Assembly (NCBI GenBank): GCA_011390385.1
Contig: JAABSN010000001.1
Span: 1-64,000, forward strand
Length of the DNA stretch: 64,000 nucleotides
Source of the DNA: Thioalkalivibrio nitratireducens
Lineage (GTDB): Bacteria > Pseudomonadota > Gammaproteobacteria > Ectothiorhodospirales > Ectothiorhodospiraceae
Reading direction: 5' to 3'
Under the pieces are notes generated by a model that was given only the letters and a program-made list of their open reading frames with translations, made no database searches and had not been told where the DNA came from. The translations under genes and the position numbers were made by a program. Positions 8,683 to 18,018 of the stretch are shown here, piece after piece. The first letter of the stretch is position 1. Each line of letters begins with the position of its first letter.

Positions 8683-9849
8683 ATGGATGAGCGGGAACGT
8701 GGGGTCGCCTTGGTGTTCGTTCTGATGCTGCTGACGTTGACCAGCCTGCTGGCCATCACCGGGATGCAGCAGGCGATCACGGACGAGCGCATTGCTGGCA
8801 ACCAGCGGCAGGTTTCGGAAAGCTTTGTGGCAGCCGAAACCGGGTTGCTGCGTGCGGCAGACTGGTGGCAGCGCTCCACTGGCGAAGTGCGTCACGATCA
8901 GCTGTACTGGAACGACCGGGACGGAGCCGTCGCCGCACTGAATGCGCTCGACCGGGAGCCGAGACCGGGGCTGCTCTGGTTCATCGGGGAACTGGAATTC
9001 CACGGTGACGAAGTGGTCATCACCAGCATCGGTCAGGTGGCGGGAAGCGGCGCATCGCGGGAGGTCAGCGCCCGCTATCGGCGTCCGTCACCGAGCATAC
9101 TCGATGCACTGGCTCCCCTGGTTCTTGGCGGAACAGTCAGTGAATTCCTTGTTGCCGACGGAACCGATCTGCACATGCAGGGTGATACCCGGAATGAACA
9201 GGCCCCGGCGATTCAGGTGGCTGGTGAGCAGGATACGGGATCCATTCGGGCCGCGCTCGCGCAATCCGGCCAGCACCCGTCGTCGATCGGCATCGAGGTC
9301 AGTGATCTGGCGTCGGAGCTACTGGACGCCCCGGTTCTGCAGCGTTTCGTGGAAGCAGTTGCCGGTTCGCCCGCGTCTTACGATGGTCCCAGGCCATGGG
9401 ATTTCGGCACTACGGAGGCCCCGGCAATCAACGTGGTGCGCGGGTTGAGTGGTGAACGCAGCGATCTGCGGCTGTCCGCACCGGTCAGCGGGGCCGGTGT
9501 ACTGGTTGTCAGTGGCGATCTGTACATCGAGCACACGCTGGATTTCACGGGCCTGATCGTGGTGCTCGGAGGCAGCGTTGAAATGAGCGGTGACTCGAGC
9601 CGGATCCATGGGGCGATCCTGGTTCAGGGTGTCGCGGAGCAGGAAGCGGAAGTCTGGCGGAAGAGTCCGGATGGACTTCAGCTATCGATGGCTGGCGAAC
9701 TCGATTTCGAACACAATCAGGAAGCTCTGGGGTCGGCATGGGATCTTCTGCCAGCAGAGGCGCGCGCCGCATGGGAGGATCTGGAGGGGCGGCCGCCGGT
9801 CGTGGCTTCCGGACGCCTTTTCGATTGGTCCGAAAGCCCAAGACTCTGA
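8683..9849 (+). CDS. pilX: Long PilX-type minor pilin with C-terminal repeat-like domain
   Basis: The N-terminus RERGVALVFVLMLLTLTSLL and ITDERIAGNQRQVSESFVAAETGLL are typical of PilX, an inner-membrane anchored minor pilin without Glu+5 processing. ATG 8683 lies 16 bases after pilW. At 388 aa it is about twice the size of classical PilX. The extra C-terminal part (SGAGVLVVSGDLYIEHTLDF, GLIVVLGGSVEMSG, GAILVQG) looks like a short beta-solenoid. No pilY1 follows; the next gene is an ABC transporter after a 99-base gap. The family call is good, and the C-terminal fold is inference. Confidence 0.78.
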   Translation: MDERERGVALVFVLMLLTLTSLLAITGMQQAITDERIAGNQRQVSESFVAAETGLLRAADWWQRSTGEVRHDQLYWNDRDGAVAALNALDREPRPGLLWFIGELEFHGDEVVITSIGQVAGSGASREVSARYRRPSPSILDALAPLVLGGTVSEFLVADGTDLHMQGDTRNEQAPAIQVAGEQDTGSIRAALAQSGQHPSSIGIEVSDLASELLDAPVLQRFVEAVAGSPASYDGPRPWDFGTTEAPAINVVRGLSGERSDLRLSAPVSGAGVLVVSGDLYIEHTLDFTGLIVVLGGSVEMSGDSSRIHGAILVQGVAEQEAEVWRKSPDGLQLSMAGELDFEHNQEALGSAWDLLPAEARAAWEDLEGRPPVVASGRLFDWSESPRL

Positions 9850-9948
9850 GCGCCGCGGCCCGGTTTTCCGGGACCAACCCATTGGAGGTCTGTAGGCCAT
9901 GGCAATCCACCGGCGCCGGCGTTCCGCGGTTGCCGTAGAATCGGGGGC

Positions 9949-10695
9949 ATGGACACTGCCGTACCCGAACGGCCGGACGTCTCCGGGGACAGGGAGGTCG
10001 TCTTCGAGACCCGCGGTCTGACCAAAGCCTACCTGATGGGCGAGGTCGAAATTCACGCCTTGCAGGGCGTGGATCTCGATCTCTACGCCGGGGAACTGGT
10101 CGTGATGCTCGGTGCTTCCGGTTCGGGGAAGTCCACCCTGCTCAATATCATGGGCGGTCTGGATGTCGCAACTTCCGGCAGCGTGCGCTATCGAGACCAG
10201 GATCTCACTGCCGCGTCCGATCGGGTTCTGACAGAGTTTCGCCGGGACCATGTCGGCTTCGTGTTCCAGTTCTATAATCTGATCGCGAGCCTGACCGCGC
10301 GCGAGAACGTTGCGATCGTCACCGATATCAGCCGCAACCCGATGGCGGCGGAGGACGCGCTGGCGCTGGTCGGGCTGCGGGACCGGCTCGATCATTTCCC
10401 CTCCCAGTTGTCGGGCGGCGAGCAGCAGCGCGTCGCGATTGCCCGGGCGATCGCCAAGCAACCGGCGGTGCTGCTCTGCGACGAACCGACCGGTGCGCTG
10501 GATTCGAAGACCGGGATCCGGGTGCTCGAGGCACTGGAGCACATCAACCGTGAGATGCAGACGACGGTCGCGATCATCACTCATAACGAGATCATTGGCG
10601 AAATGGCCGACCGGGTGATTCGTCTGAAGGACGGACTCGTGGCCGAGATCCATGTGAATTCGGAACGCCGTGCGCCGAAGGAACTGCGCTGGTAG
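9949..10695 (+). CDS. ABC transporter ATP-binding protein (LolD/MacB class)
   Basis: Cytoplasmic ATPase that powers the FtsX-type permease encoded next. Walker [10 protein letters not shown] is at residues 55-63, the Q-loop is in [18 protein letters not shown], the signature [15 protein letters not shown] is near 149-163, Walker B is [11 protein letters not shown], and the H-loop is in IITHN. The [17 protein letters not shown] start and the GGLD region match MacB/LolD-like mechanotransmission ATPases. Only 13 bases separate it from the likely permease start. Confidence 0.92.
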   Translation: MDTAVPERPDVSGDREVVFETRGLTKAYLMGEVEIHALQGVDLDLYAGELVVMLGASGSGKSTLLNIMGGLDVATSGSVRYRDQDLTAASDRVLTEFRRDHVGFVFQFYNLIASLTARENVAIVTDISRNPMAAEDALALVGLRDRLDHFPSQLSGGEQQRVAIARAIAKQPAVLLCDEPTGALDSKTGIRVLEALEHINREMQTTVAIITHNEIIGEMADRVIRLKDGLVAEIHVNSERRAPKELRW

Positions 10696-10708
10696 CGCGG
10701 AAAGCACG

Positions 10709-13072
10709 ATGCGCGCACTGGACCGTAAGCTGATCCGGGACCTCGCGGCACTGAAGGGGCAGGCTGCGGCAATCGTGCTGGTGATCGCCAGTGGCGTGAT
10801 GACTCTGATCATCGCGGTGACCACGCTCGATGCGCTGTCGCTGACCCAGCAGCGGTTTTATCAGGATTATCAGTTCGCCGACGTGTTCACCGATCTGAAG
10901 CGGGCCCCGGAAGGTCTGGCCGAGCGTCTCCAGCAGATTCCCGGGGTGAATCAGGCCGAGACTCGCATCAAGGCTGCTGTAAGGCTGGAAGTACCCGGTT
11001 TCGAGGACCCAGTGCGTGGTCTGCTGCTGTCGATTCCCGACGGGCGCCAGCCATTGCTGAATCGCCTGTACCTGCGCGAGGGCAGCCTGCCCCACCTGGG
11101 CCGGTCTGACCAGGTGGCGATCAGCGACGCTTTTGCCGAGGCCCACGGTCTGCGCGCGGGCGATCGCTTGCCGGCGATCATCAACGGCAGGCTGACGACT
11201 CTCCATGTCAGTGGCATCGTTCTGTCACCCGAATTCATCTACCAGATTGCGCCCACCGATCTGCTTCCCGACTACGAACGCTATGGAATCCTCTGGATGA
11301 ATCGCCGCGCGCTGGCGAGCGCCCATGGTATGGACGGGGCGTTCAACAATGTCGTGTTGCGGCTCCAGGTCGGCGCCTCCGAGGCGGCGGTCATCGACCA
11401 CCTGGACCGCATTCTCGCCCGCTACGGCGGCATCGGCGCCTATGGCCGCGACGATCAGCAATCGCACCGGTTTCTGGATGAGGAGCTGAAACAGTTGCGT
11501 GCACAGGCGGTGATTCTGCCGACGATCTTCCTGTTGGTGTCGGCGTTTCTGCTGAACGTGGTCATGGGCCGGATCATCCGGTCGCAGCGCGAGCAGGTTG
11601 CGGTGCTGAAGGCTTTCGGCTACCGCAATCTCGACATCGCGCTGCACTACGGAATGCTGACCGGACTGATCGTACTCGCGGGCTGCGTGGCGGGCGTCGT
11701 GTTGGGCGTCTGGGCCGGGACCGGGCTGGCGGCAATCTACACCGAGTACTTCCGCTTTCCCGAACTGCGTTTCCGGCTGCAGGGCTGGGTATTGCTGCTG
11801 GCGGTCGCAGTGGCCGCAGGCGCTGCGTTGCTGGGTACCCTGCGGTCCATCTGGCGTTCGGTGAACCTGCCGCCTGCCGAGGCAATGCGGCCCGAGCCGC
11901 CGGCGCGCTTCTCGCGCAGTTGGCTGGAACGCGCGATTCCCGAGCGCTGGCTGGACCAGGGCGCAAGGATGATCCTGCGCAATATCGGTCGGCATCCGAT
12001 GAAGGCCGGGCTGTCGGTGCTCGGGATTGCGATGTCCGTGGGGCTTTTGGTGATGGGCGCGTACCAGGTCAACGCGGTGGATCACATGCTTGACACCCAG
12101 TACCGTCTGGTGATGCAAATGGACGTGCACTTGACCTTCAAGGATCCGACGCCGGCGCGAGTGCACGGTGAATTGCGGCATCAACCCGGCGTTCTCGCGG
12201 TGGAAACCTATCGCAGTGTACCGGTACGCCTGCTGGCTGGACACCGGGAATACCGAACCGCAATCCTCGGGCTAATCGAAGAACCGCAGTTGCGCCAGCT
12301 GCTGGATGGTGGACAACGCCCGCAGCGCGTGCCTCCCGAGGGCCTGCTATTGACCGACTACCTGGCGCGGGACCTTGGCCTGAAGGTCGGCGATGCAGTG
12401 CGAGTGGAAATTCAGGAGGGCCAGCGCCGCACTGTCTCGGTGCCGCTGGTTGGAGTCGTGGACGAACCACTGGGGGTCAGCGCATACATGCGCCGCGAAG
12501 CGGTGAACCGGTTGCTGCGCGAGGGTCCTGCCGTCACCGGCGCCTGGCTTCTGGTTGATCAGGCCAAGGAACCGCTACTGTTCGACCGCCTTTGGGATCT
12601 GCCGGGCGTGGCCGGAATCGGAATGATTGCCCAGGCCGAGAGCGATATCCGCGAATATATGGGCGACACCATCCTGATGTTCGCAATGGTATTCGTGCTG
12701 CTGGCGGGATCGATCGCGTTTGCCGTCGTCTACAACAACGCGCGGATCGCGTTCGCCGAGCGCTCCCGGGAACTCGCGACGCTGCAGGTCCTCGGATACT
12801 CACGCGCGGAAGTGAGCTGGATTCTCGTCGGTGAGATCCTGGCGCTGACAGTGGTCGCGCTGCCGGTTGGCTGGCTGATCGGAACCGGGTTCGCCTGGGC
12901 ATTGAATCAGGCCTTCAGCATGGACATGTTCCGTATCCCGCTGGTGTTGACCCCCGGCACCTACGGATTCGCAACCGCAACGGTACTCGCAGCCTCGGTG
13001 GTGGCGGCTGCACTGGTGGTTCGCCGCCTGCGGCGCCTGGACAAGGTTTCAGTGCTGAAGGCGGTGGAATGA
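10709..13072 (+). CDS. FtsX-like ABC transporter permease
   Basis: Large inner-membrane permease with two FtsX-type halves. Start ATG 10709 (MRALDRKLIRDLAALKGQ) is preferred over an in-frame start inside the ATPase gene. It has an N-terminal helix (IVLVIASGVMTLIIAVTT), a periplasmic domain, a three-helix FtsX block (LPTIFLLVSAFLLNVVMG on), a second periplasmic domain, and a C-terminal FtsX block (ILMFAMVFVLLAGSIAFAV on). The motif of RSRELATLQVLGYSRAEV type is typical of this family. It works with the upstream ATPase and the downstream HlyD-like adaptor. The substrate is unknown. Confidence 0.9.
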   Translation: MRALDRKLIRDLAALKGQAAAIVLVIASGVMTLIIAVTTLDALSLTQQRFYQDYQFADVFTDLKRAPEGLAERLQQIPGVNQAETRIKAAVRLEVPGFEDPVRGLLLSIPDGRQPLLNRLYLREGSLPHLGRSDQVAISDAFAEAHGLRAGDRLPAIINGRLTTLHVSGIVLSPEFIYQIAPTDLLPDYERYGILWMNRRALASAHGMDGAFNNVVLRLQVGASEAAVIDHLDRILARYGGIGAYGRDDQQSHRFLDEELKQLRAQAVILPTIFLLVSAFLLNVVMGRIIRSQREQVAVLKAFGYRNLDIALHYGMLTGLIVLAGCVAGVVLGVWAGTGLAAIYTEYFRFPELRFRLQGWVLLLAVAVAAGAALLGTLRSIWRSVNLPPAEAMRPEPPARFSRSWLERAIPERWLDQGARMILRNIGRHPMKAGLSVLGIAMSVGLLVMGAYQVNAVDHMLDTQYRLVMQMDVHLTFKDPTPARVHGELRHQPGVLAVETYRSVPVRLLAGHREYRTAILGLIEEPQLRQLLDGGQRPQRVPPEGLLLTDYLARDLGLKVGDAVRVEIQEGQRRTVSVPLVGVVDEPLGVSAYMRREAVNRLLREGPAVTGAWLLVDQAKEPLLFDRLWDLPGVAGIGMIAQAESDIREYMGDTILMFAMVFVLLAGSIAFAVVYNNARIAFAERSRELATLQVLGYSRAEVSWILVGEILALTVVALPVGWLIGTGFAWALNQAFSMDMFRIPLVLTPGTYGFATATVLAASVVAAALVVRRLRRLDKVSVLKAVE

Positions 13073-13251
13073 TGATCCATGACGCATTGGTACGGATTGC
13101 AGGCGCGTGATCCGGGGATGCCGCTCCGGCTTCCGGATCGGACCACGGTCATCCCGGGTTGCCGTGGCTGATGATCGGCCGTCCGACGACACGGGTCGTG
13201 CAGTGCGCTCCTGGTGTGGCTCGGTCTGACGAATAAGAGGAGAGGATCGGA

Positions 13252-14472
13252 ATGAACCTGCGCAAGAAGATTCTCTGGGGGCTGGTGATCCTCGCGATGG
13301 GCGGTCTGTTGGCGTGGACGCTCATGCCGGCGCCAGTGCCGGTGAGCGCGACACCGGTTCGCGCCGGAGCGTTTGTCGAGATCGTCGAGGAAGAAGGCCG
13401 TACCCGACTCCGGGACTCCTTCACCATCACCGCTCCCATCAGCGGCTTCCTGCAACGGGTGGTCTTGGAGCCCGGCGATCCTGTGGAACTGGGGCAGGTG
13501 GTTTTCCGCCTGGAGCCGCTACCCGCCCCGGCGCTGGACGCGCGCAGCCTGGAGCAGGCACGGGAAAATCTTTCCGCGAGCCAAGCCCGTCTGGAGTCCG
13601 CACGCGCCAACCTCGAGACCGAGAAAGCCGAGGCCGCCTTTGCAGAGTCCGAGTTCCAGCGTTACCTGCAGTTGCGTGAACGGGAACTGGTTTCAGCGAC
13701 GGACATGGAACGCGCACGCAGCGTGCGCGATCGTCAGCGTTCGGCGGTTCGGGCAGCGGAACATGCGGTGGAAGTGGCCCATTTCGAGGTGGAGAGTGCG
13801 CGGGCGGTGCTTGATATCGCCAGCGGCCAGCGCCCGGAGGGGCCGGAAGGAGAACGAACGGTATTGGAAGTGCGTTCGCCCACGGCCGGGCTTGTCCTGC
13901 GTCGGCATCGCTGTTGCGAGGGTGCGATCAATCCCGGAGATCCGGTGCTCGACATCGGCGACCTTTCCGATCTCGAGGTTCAGGTGGATCTGTTGTCCAT
14001 GGACGCGGTCCGGGTGCGCTCCGGCATGCGGGTCAATATCACCGGCTGGGGCGGCAACGAGGTACTGGGCGCGCGAGTGCGTCGGGTCGAGCCAGCCGGA
14101 TTCACTCGTGTGTCGGCGCTGGGGGTGGATGAACAGAGAGTCCCGGTCATCGTCGATTTTGTCGACGTTGCTCAGGCTGCGAAACACCTCGGGGTTGAAT
14201 TCCGGGTCGAAGCCGAATTCGTGCTCTGGGAAGGCAAGAGTGTGGTGCAGGTGCCCACCAGTGCGCTGTTCCGCAGCGATGGCCGCTGGGCCGTGTTCGT
14301 CGTGGTCGATGCCGCTCGCGCGCAACAGCGACGGGTCGAGGTCGGCCGCCGCAGTGGCATGGTCACCCAGATCCTCGAAGGTCTGACACCGGGCGAAATC
14401 GTGATCACGCACCCCGGTGATCGAATCCGTGACGGGGTGCGGGTCGAACCGCAGCTTCTGAACAGGGGCTGA
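13252..14472 (+). CDS. HlyD/MacA-type periplasmic adaptor protein
   Basis: Membrane-fusion protein expected to couple the ABC permease to an outer-membrane exit duct. The start at ATG 13252 has AGAGGAGAGG upstream. It shows one N-terminal helix (ILWGLVILAMGGLLAWTLM), a lipoyl/barrel-sandwich half (APISGFLQRVVLEPGDPVELGQVV), a long coiled-coil hairpin at about 95-190 (LEQARENLSASQARLE and later), the second lipoyl half (SPTAGLVLRRHR) and beta-barrel domains. The 179-base gap from the permease gene may hold its own promoter. No TolC-like gene is nearby. Confidence 0.88.
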   Translation: MNLRKKILWGLVILAMGGLLAWTLMPAPVPVSATPVRAGAFVEIVEEEGRTRLRDSFTITAPISGFLQRVVLEPGDPVELGQVVFRLEPLPAPALDARSLEQARENLSASQARLESARANLETEKAEAAFAESEFQRYLQLRERELVSATDMERARSVRDRQRSAVRAAEHAVEVAHFEVESARAVLDIASGQRPEGPEGERTVLEVRSPTAGLVLRRHRCCEGAINPGDPVLDIGDLSDLEVQVDLLSMDAVRVRSGMRVNITGWGGNEVLGARVRRVEPAGFTRVSALGVDEQRVPVIVDFVDVAQAAKHLGVEFRVEAEFVLWEGKSVVQVPTSALFRSDGRWAVFVVVDAARAQQRRVEVGRRSGMVTQILEGLTPGEIVITHPGDRIRDGVRVEPQLLNRG

Positions 14473-14501
14473 GATCCTGGCCGCGCAACAGGCAGACCGG
14501 A

Positions 14502-16463
14502 TCAACGCATGTTACTGAGCCAGTAGAACCGGTACGGCGGCACCACGAGCCGATCGTTGAACAGGCGCGGGATCTCGCCGGTGTGCAGATCCTGCAGGGT
14601 GCCGCGCAGGTACAGGCTACGGTAGCGCAGGTTGCTGAGTTCCAGGTACTGCGGGTTGGCGTCGAAATTCGCGATCACCAGTACCGATGAAGACTGCTGG
14701 TGTTCAGGGTGCATTCGCAGGCAGGCGAACAGGTGCGGGTTGTCGAGATCGATGAGTTCCCGGTTGTTGAAGTCGGCAAAGGCGGGAATGCCCTTGCGAG
14801 CCGCGATCATTCGCTTCAGTCCATCGAAGATACGTTGTTCCACGCTGCCGTGCTGGTGCCGCTGCTCGGCCTTTTCCCAGTCGATGCGCGGCCGGTTCAT
14901 CCAGCGGCTGTCGCCAGCCTTGTTCGGGTCCTCGAGATAGCTGCAATCGCTCAGGGTGCCGATTTCGTCCCCGTAATACAGGAGCGGAATGCCGCCGAAG
15001 GACATGATCATTCCGTGCAGGAGCAGGATTCGCTGCACCGCGCGGTCGATGATCTTGGGGTCTCCCGACTCGAGAGCACTCTCCAGGCCCGCGAGCGACG
15101 CCAGCGAGCCGGAGATCCGGGCGTCGCCGGTCTTCTCGTTGCGACCGAAGGGTTGGCCTCTGGCATCCGAGCCGTCGTACTCGCCGGTGAAGTAATCCAC
15201 CAGGAACCGGCGATGCGCGTGCGGTTCGTAACCAGCGGCAATGATGTCACGGTCGTCGAATCCCAGACCGATGTCATCATGGCAGCGCACATAGTTGAGC
15301 CAGGTAGCCCGGTCCAGCTTGTTCGGGAGGCTGCGGATGCCGAGATTCAGCAGCCGCGCGTTGCGTGTGGCCATTGCGTCCCAGAGCAGCGCCATGAAGG
15401 TGGCGTTGTAGGCGATTTCGCATTCCTTCGCGATCACGGCGTCCTCGCCGAAGTACTTGATGATCTCAAGAGGGGCGACGATCGCTTCGGCGATGAACAG
15501 CACGCCAGGCGCGGTGACCTGGCAGCAGTCCTTCATCAGCTGCAGGATCAGGTGCGCCTCGCGCTCGTTCTGGCAGGTGGTGCCGATCTTCTTCCACAGA
15601 AAGGCGACCGCATCAAGGCGCACAACGTCGGCGCCTTGATTGGCCCAGAACAGGATCACGTCCAGCATCTCGATGAAGACGTCGGGGTTGCTGTAGTTCA
15701 GGTCCCACTGGAACGAGTTGAAGACCGTCATCACCCACTGCTGCATTTCCTCGTCCCAGGTAAAATTGCCGGGCGAGGTTTCCGGGAAGATCTCGGGCAT
15801 GGTCTCCTCGAACATGTCCGGGATGTCGCGGTTGGGGAAGATGTAGTAGTAGTCCTGGTATGTCCTGTCGCCAGCCCGGGCCTTGCGTGCCCACTCGTGC
15901 TCATCGGAAGTGTGGTTCACCACCACGTCCAGCGTCAGCAGCATGCCGCGCTTGCGCATCGACTCGGCGAGCTTCCGAAGTTGTTCGAGGGTGCCGACCC
16001 GCGGGTCGATACGGCGAAAATCGCTGATCGCGTAACCGCCGTCACTGGCCTTTTCCGGGCAGACCAGCATCGGCATGATGTGCAGCATGGTGACGCCCAA
16101 TTCCTGCAGGTAGGGCGCCCGGGAGCATACACCTTCGAGGTTGCCCGCAAAGCCGTCGGCATACAGGGCCATTGCCACCCACTCCTGGCTCAGGAACCAG
16201 TTGTGGTTGAGCTCCCGTTCCTTGTCCTGGGCCTCGAGTTCCGCGGAACGCTCGATGTACCGCGCGGCCATGACTTCGACCAGCTTGATGCTTTTGTCCT
16301 TGAAGTCCTCGCGTCCTCCATAGAGCGCATGGAACAGGGAATGAATGGCGTAGAAATTCGCACCCAGACGGGTATAGAAATAGCGCAGATCCTGCCGCCG
16401 GATCTCCGGCTTCAGTTCATCGAGGATCTCGTTCAGGAGAGAATGCGATACCTGTTCGTACAT
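14502..16463 (-). CDS. Amylosucrase (GH13 subfamily 4)
   Basis: Transfers glucose from sucrose to make alpha-1,4-glucan and fructose. At 653 aa it is full length for amylosucrase. It has an N-terminal helical region, then a TIM barrel with DVVVNHTSDEHEWARKA, nucleophile Asp in ADVVRLDAVAFLWKK, acid/base Glu in LFIAEAIVAP and the transition-state Asp in VRCHDDIGLGF. The extra YYYIFPNRDIPDMFEETMPEIFP segment is typical of amylosucrase rather than other GH13 enzymes. No sucrose importer, phosphorylase or glycogen gene is beside it. Sucrose synthesised as an osmolyte elsewhere in the genome could be the substrate (inference). Confidence 0.9.
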   Translation of the reverse strand: MYEQVSHSLLNEILDELKPEIRRQDLRYFYTRLGANFYAIHSLFHALYGGREDFKDKSIKLVEVMAARYIERSAELEAQDKERELNHNWFLSQEWVAMALYADGFAGNLEGVCSRAPYLQELGVTMLHIMPMLVCPEKASDGGYAISDFRRIDPRVGTLEQLRKLAESMRKRGMLLTLDVVVNHTSDEHEWARKARAGDRTYQDYYYIFPNRDIPDMFEETMPEIFPETSPGNFTWDEEMQQWVMTVFNSFQWDLNYSNPDVFIEMLDVILFWANQGADVVRLDAVAFLWKKIGTTCQNEREAHLILQLMKDCCQVTAPGVLFIAEAIVAPLEIIKYFGEDAVIAKECEIAYNATFMALLWDAMATRNARLLNLGIRSLPNKLDRATWLNYVRCHDDIGLGFDDRDIIAAGYEPHAHRRFLVDYFTGEYDGSDARGQPFGRNEKTGDARISGSLASLAGLESALESGDPKIIDRAVQRILLLHGMIMSFGGIPLLYYGDEIGTLSDCSYLEDPNKAGDSRWMNRPRIDWEKAEQRHQHGSVEQRIFDGLKRMIAARKGIPAFADFNNRELIDLDNPHLFACLRMHPEHQQSSSVLVIANFDANPQYLELSNLRYRSLYLRGTLQDLHTGEIPRLFNDRLVVPPYRFYWLSNMR

Positions 16464-16645
16464 GCGGCCCTTTACTGATGCGGTTATCTACGCGAGGAAT
16501 CGCCGAGCGTGCGGCGGACGGTTGCCGCGACATGATCGGCAACCCTGCGCCACAGCGCAAACCGTATTGCTCGTTCGCCCTGTTCGGCGTCGAACGGCAA
16601 GCGCATGGCACACAGGGCTTTCTACGGTTTGTAACCGGGACTGTT

Positions 16646-17296
16646 TCAGTTCTTTTTCCCGGTTTCTGGTCGACTGCCTCGGCGCGGTGTGAATCCGGGG
16701 CGTTCCAGGAGGATCAGTATGAAGCGCCGGTTCATCGCGATCCACAGGGTGGCGGCGCCGATCACCGGAAGCATCAGGAAGCCGAACTGATAACCCAGTC
16801 CGATCGCCTCCAGGTGCCAGGTCTGGAAGCCCAGTTCATGACGGATCTCCGAGCCTGAATCCAGAGCGAGTGTCTTCAGGACATCGAAGCTGATGCCCCA
16901 GACATGGAGCGGCATCAGGCCGATGTAGGCGATGACCAGACGCCAATAGGTGAAGAAGCGCTCGTCTGCAGCAAATAGCAGCGCCAACAGAACGGGGAGA
17001 TTCCAGGAATACACCAGCGCATTGACACTGATCACGGCCTGGCCTACCGCTCCCGGCGGAGCGCCGGGAACGTCAATGGTCAGCCCGGTCACGAAGAACA
17101 GTTCCCGCGCCAACCCCTCCACGTTCTCGATCAATCCCGGGTGCATCAGGTTCAGGAGCCACTGACTGATCCATACAGCGGGCATCAGCAGAACCTGGGC
17201 GACGAAATACCAGAAAGCGAACGCGCCGGGCAGCCACAGGAACGTGGCCAGGAAGAAACGCCCGAGGACACTAGTGGGAAGCAAGTGCATCAGCAT
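16646..17296 (-). CDS. Exosortase H-associated membrane protein
   Basis: Hydrophobic protein with about five helices (FFLATFLWLPGAFAFWYFVA, VLLALLFAA, RLVIAYIGLMPLHVWG, FGFLMLPVIGAATLWIAM) and a basic tail. It starts inside the end of xrtH, with a 26-base overlap, so the two are translationally linked. Proteins of this size and pattern accompany exosortase H in gammaproteobacteria. Its role in sorting is not established. ATG 17290 is an alternative start. Confidence 0.75.
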   Translation of the reverse strand: MLMHLLPTSVLGRFFLATFLWLPGAFAFWYFVAQVLLMPAVWISQWLLNLMHPGLIENVEGLARELFFVTGLTIDVPGAPPGAVGQAVISVNALVYSWNLPVLLALLFAADERFFTYWRLVIAYIGLMPLHVWGISFDVLKTLALDSGSEIRHELGFQTWHLEAIGLGYQFGFLMLPVIGAATLWIAMNRRFILILLERPGFTPRRGSRPETGKKN

Positions 17297-17777
17297 TCTC
17301 CTCCCTGGGAAGGCTGCGGATCCAGAGCAGCCAGACGATCAGAGCATCGAGCATGATCAGCGCTTGCCACACGTAAAGGTGCGCCCACTCGAAGGCGGTT
17401 TCGTTCCACATGCCGAGGAAAAACAGCGAAATGATTCGGATCAGGTTGAGCGCCTGGATGGCAAGGACGCCGATTGCGATCCCGGCCAGCTTGTATCGCC
17501 ACGGGGCCGGGAAAGCGAGCATCGCTGCAATCAGTACGATCATCGCTTCCACGCCATTGCAGCCGGCAGCAATCTTGACCGCGAACTGCGTGTTCATGTC
17601 GCGGATGATCACTCCACTGGTGGCGATCTCGCGTCCGGTCAGTTCAATGAGGGCTCCGGAGATGTCCGCCAGGAGGCCTGTGAACGGTTGTACGAAATAC
17701 TGTTGACCAGGGGGAGTCAACTCGACGGTGAACAGTGCCGCCTGGATCACGAGGAACAATGCAAAGAAACGAAGCAT
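17271..17777 (-). CDS. xrtH: Exosortase H (IPTLxxWG-CTERM type)
   Basis: Integral-membrane cysteine transpeptidase-like sorting enzyme. The three exosortase active-site blocks are present: Cys in AAGCNGVEAMIV, Arg in ALNLIRIISLF and His in WAHLYVWQALI. Size (168 aa) matches the short XrtH class. Known XrtH enzymes act on secreted proteins ending in an IPTLxxWG motif, a hydrophobic helix and a basic tail. No such tail is encoded in this window, so its cargo must lie elsewhere. It is the first gene of a two-gene minus-strand unit. Confidence 0.85.
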   Translation of the reverse strand: MLRFFALFLVIQAALFTVELTPPGQQYFVQPFTGLLADISGALIELTGREIATSGVIIRDMNTQFAVKIAAGCNGVEAMIVLIAAMLAFPAPWRYKLAGIAIGVLAIQALNLIRIISLFFLGMWNETAFEWAHLYVWQALIMLDALIVWLLWIRSLPREENADALASH

Positions 17778-18018
17778 TCTGGGGTCCTTCGATTCAAGGG
17801 TATCTCAAGGACATCCTGGATTTCGGTGGCCCGGGTCGCAGGATGCAATGCAGCCTGAGGTGCGGTGATCCGATTCCCGGGGATCTGCCGTCATCAGACC
17901 TGATTGTTTCGCGCAGGTCCAGTGGCGGCGCGAAAGATCAATCCGGGACGGTCGATTTGTCCGGCTTCACTGGACATTCGGGTCGTTTGCGCAAGACGTT
18001 TTTCATGGAGTTCGTGTT

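Noticed and set aside
11225..12244. 339-codon antisense frame inside the ABC permease
   Set aside because: Shadow of the permease; the His/Gln/Arg-heavy translation has no recognisable motif.
14700..16478. 592-codon open frame antisense to amylosucrase
   Set aside because: Same reason: no domain signature, and the opposite strand has a complete enzyme with catalytic residues.
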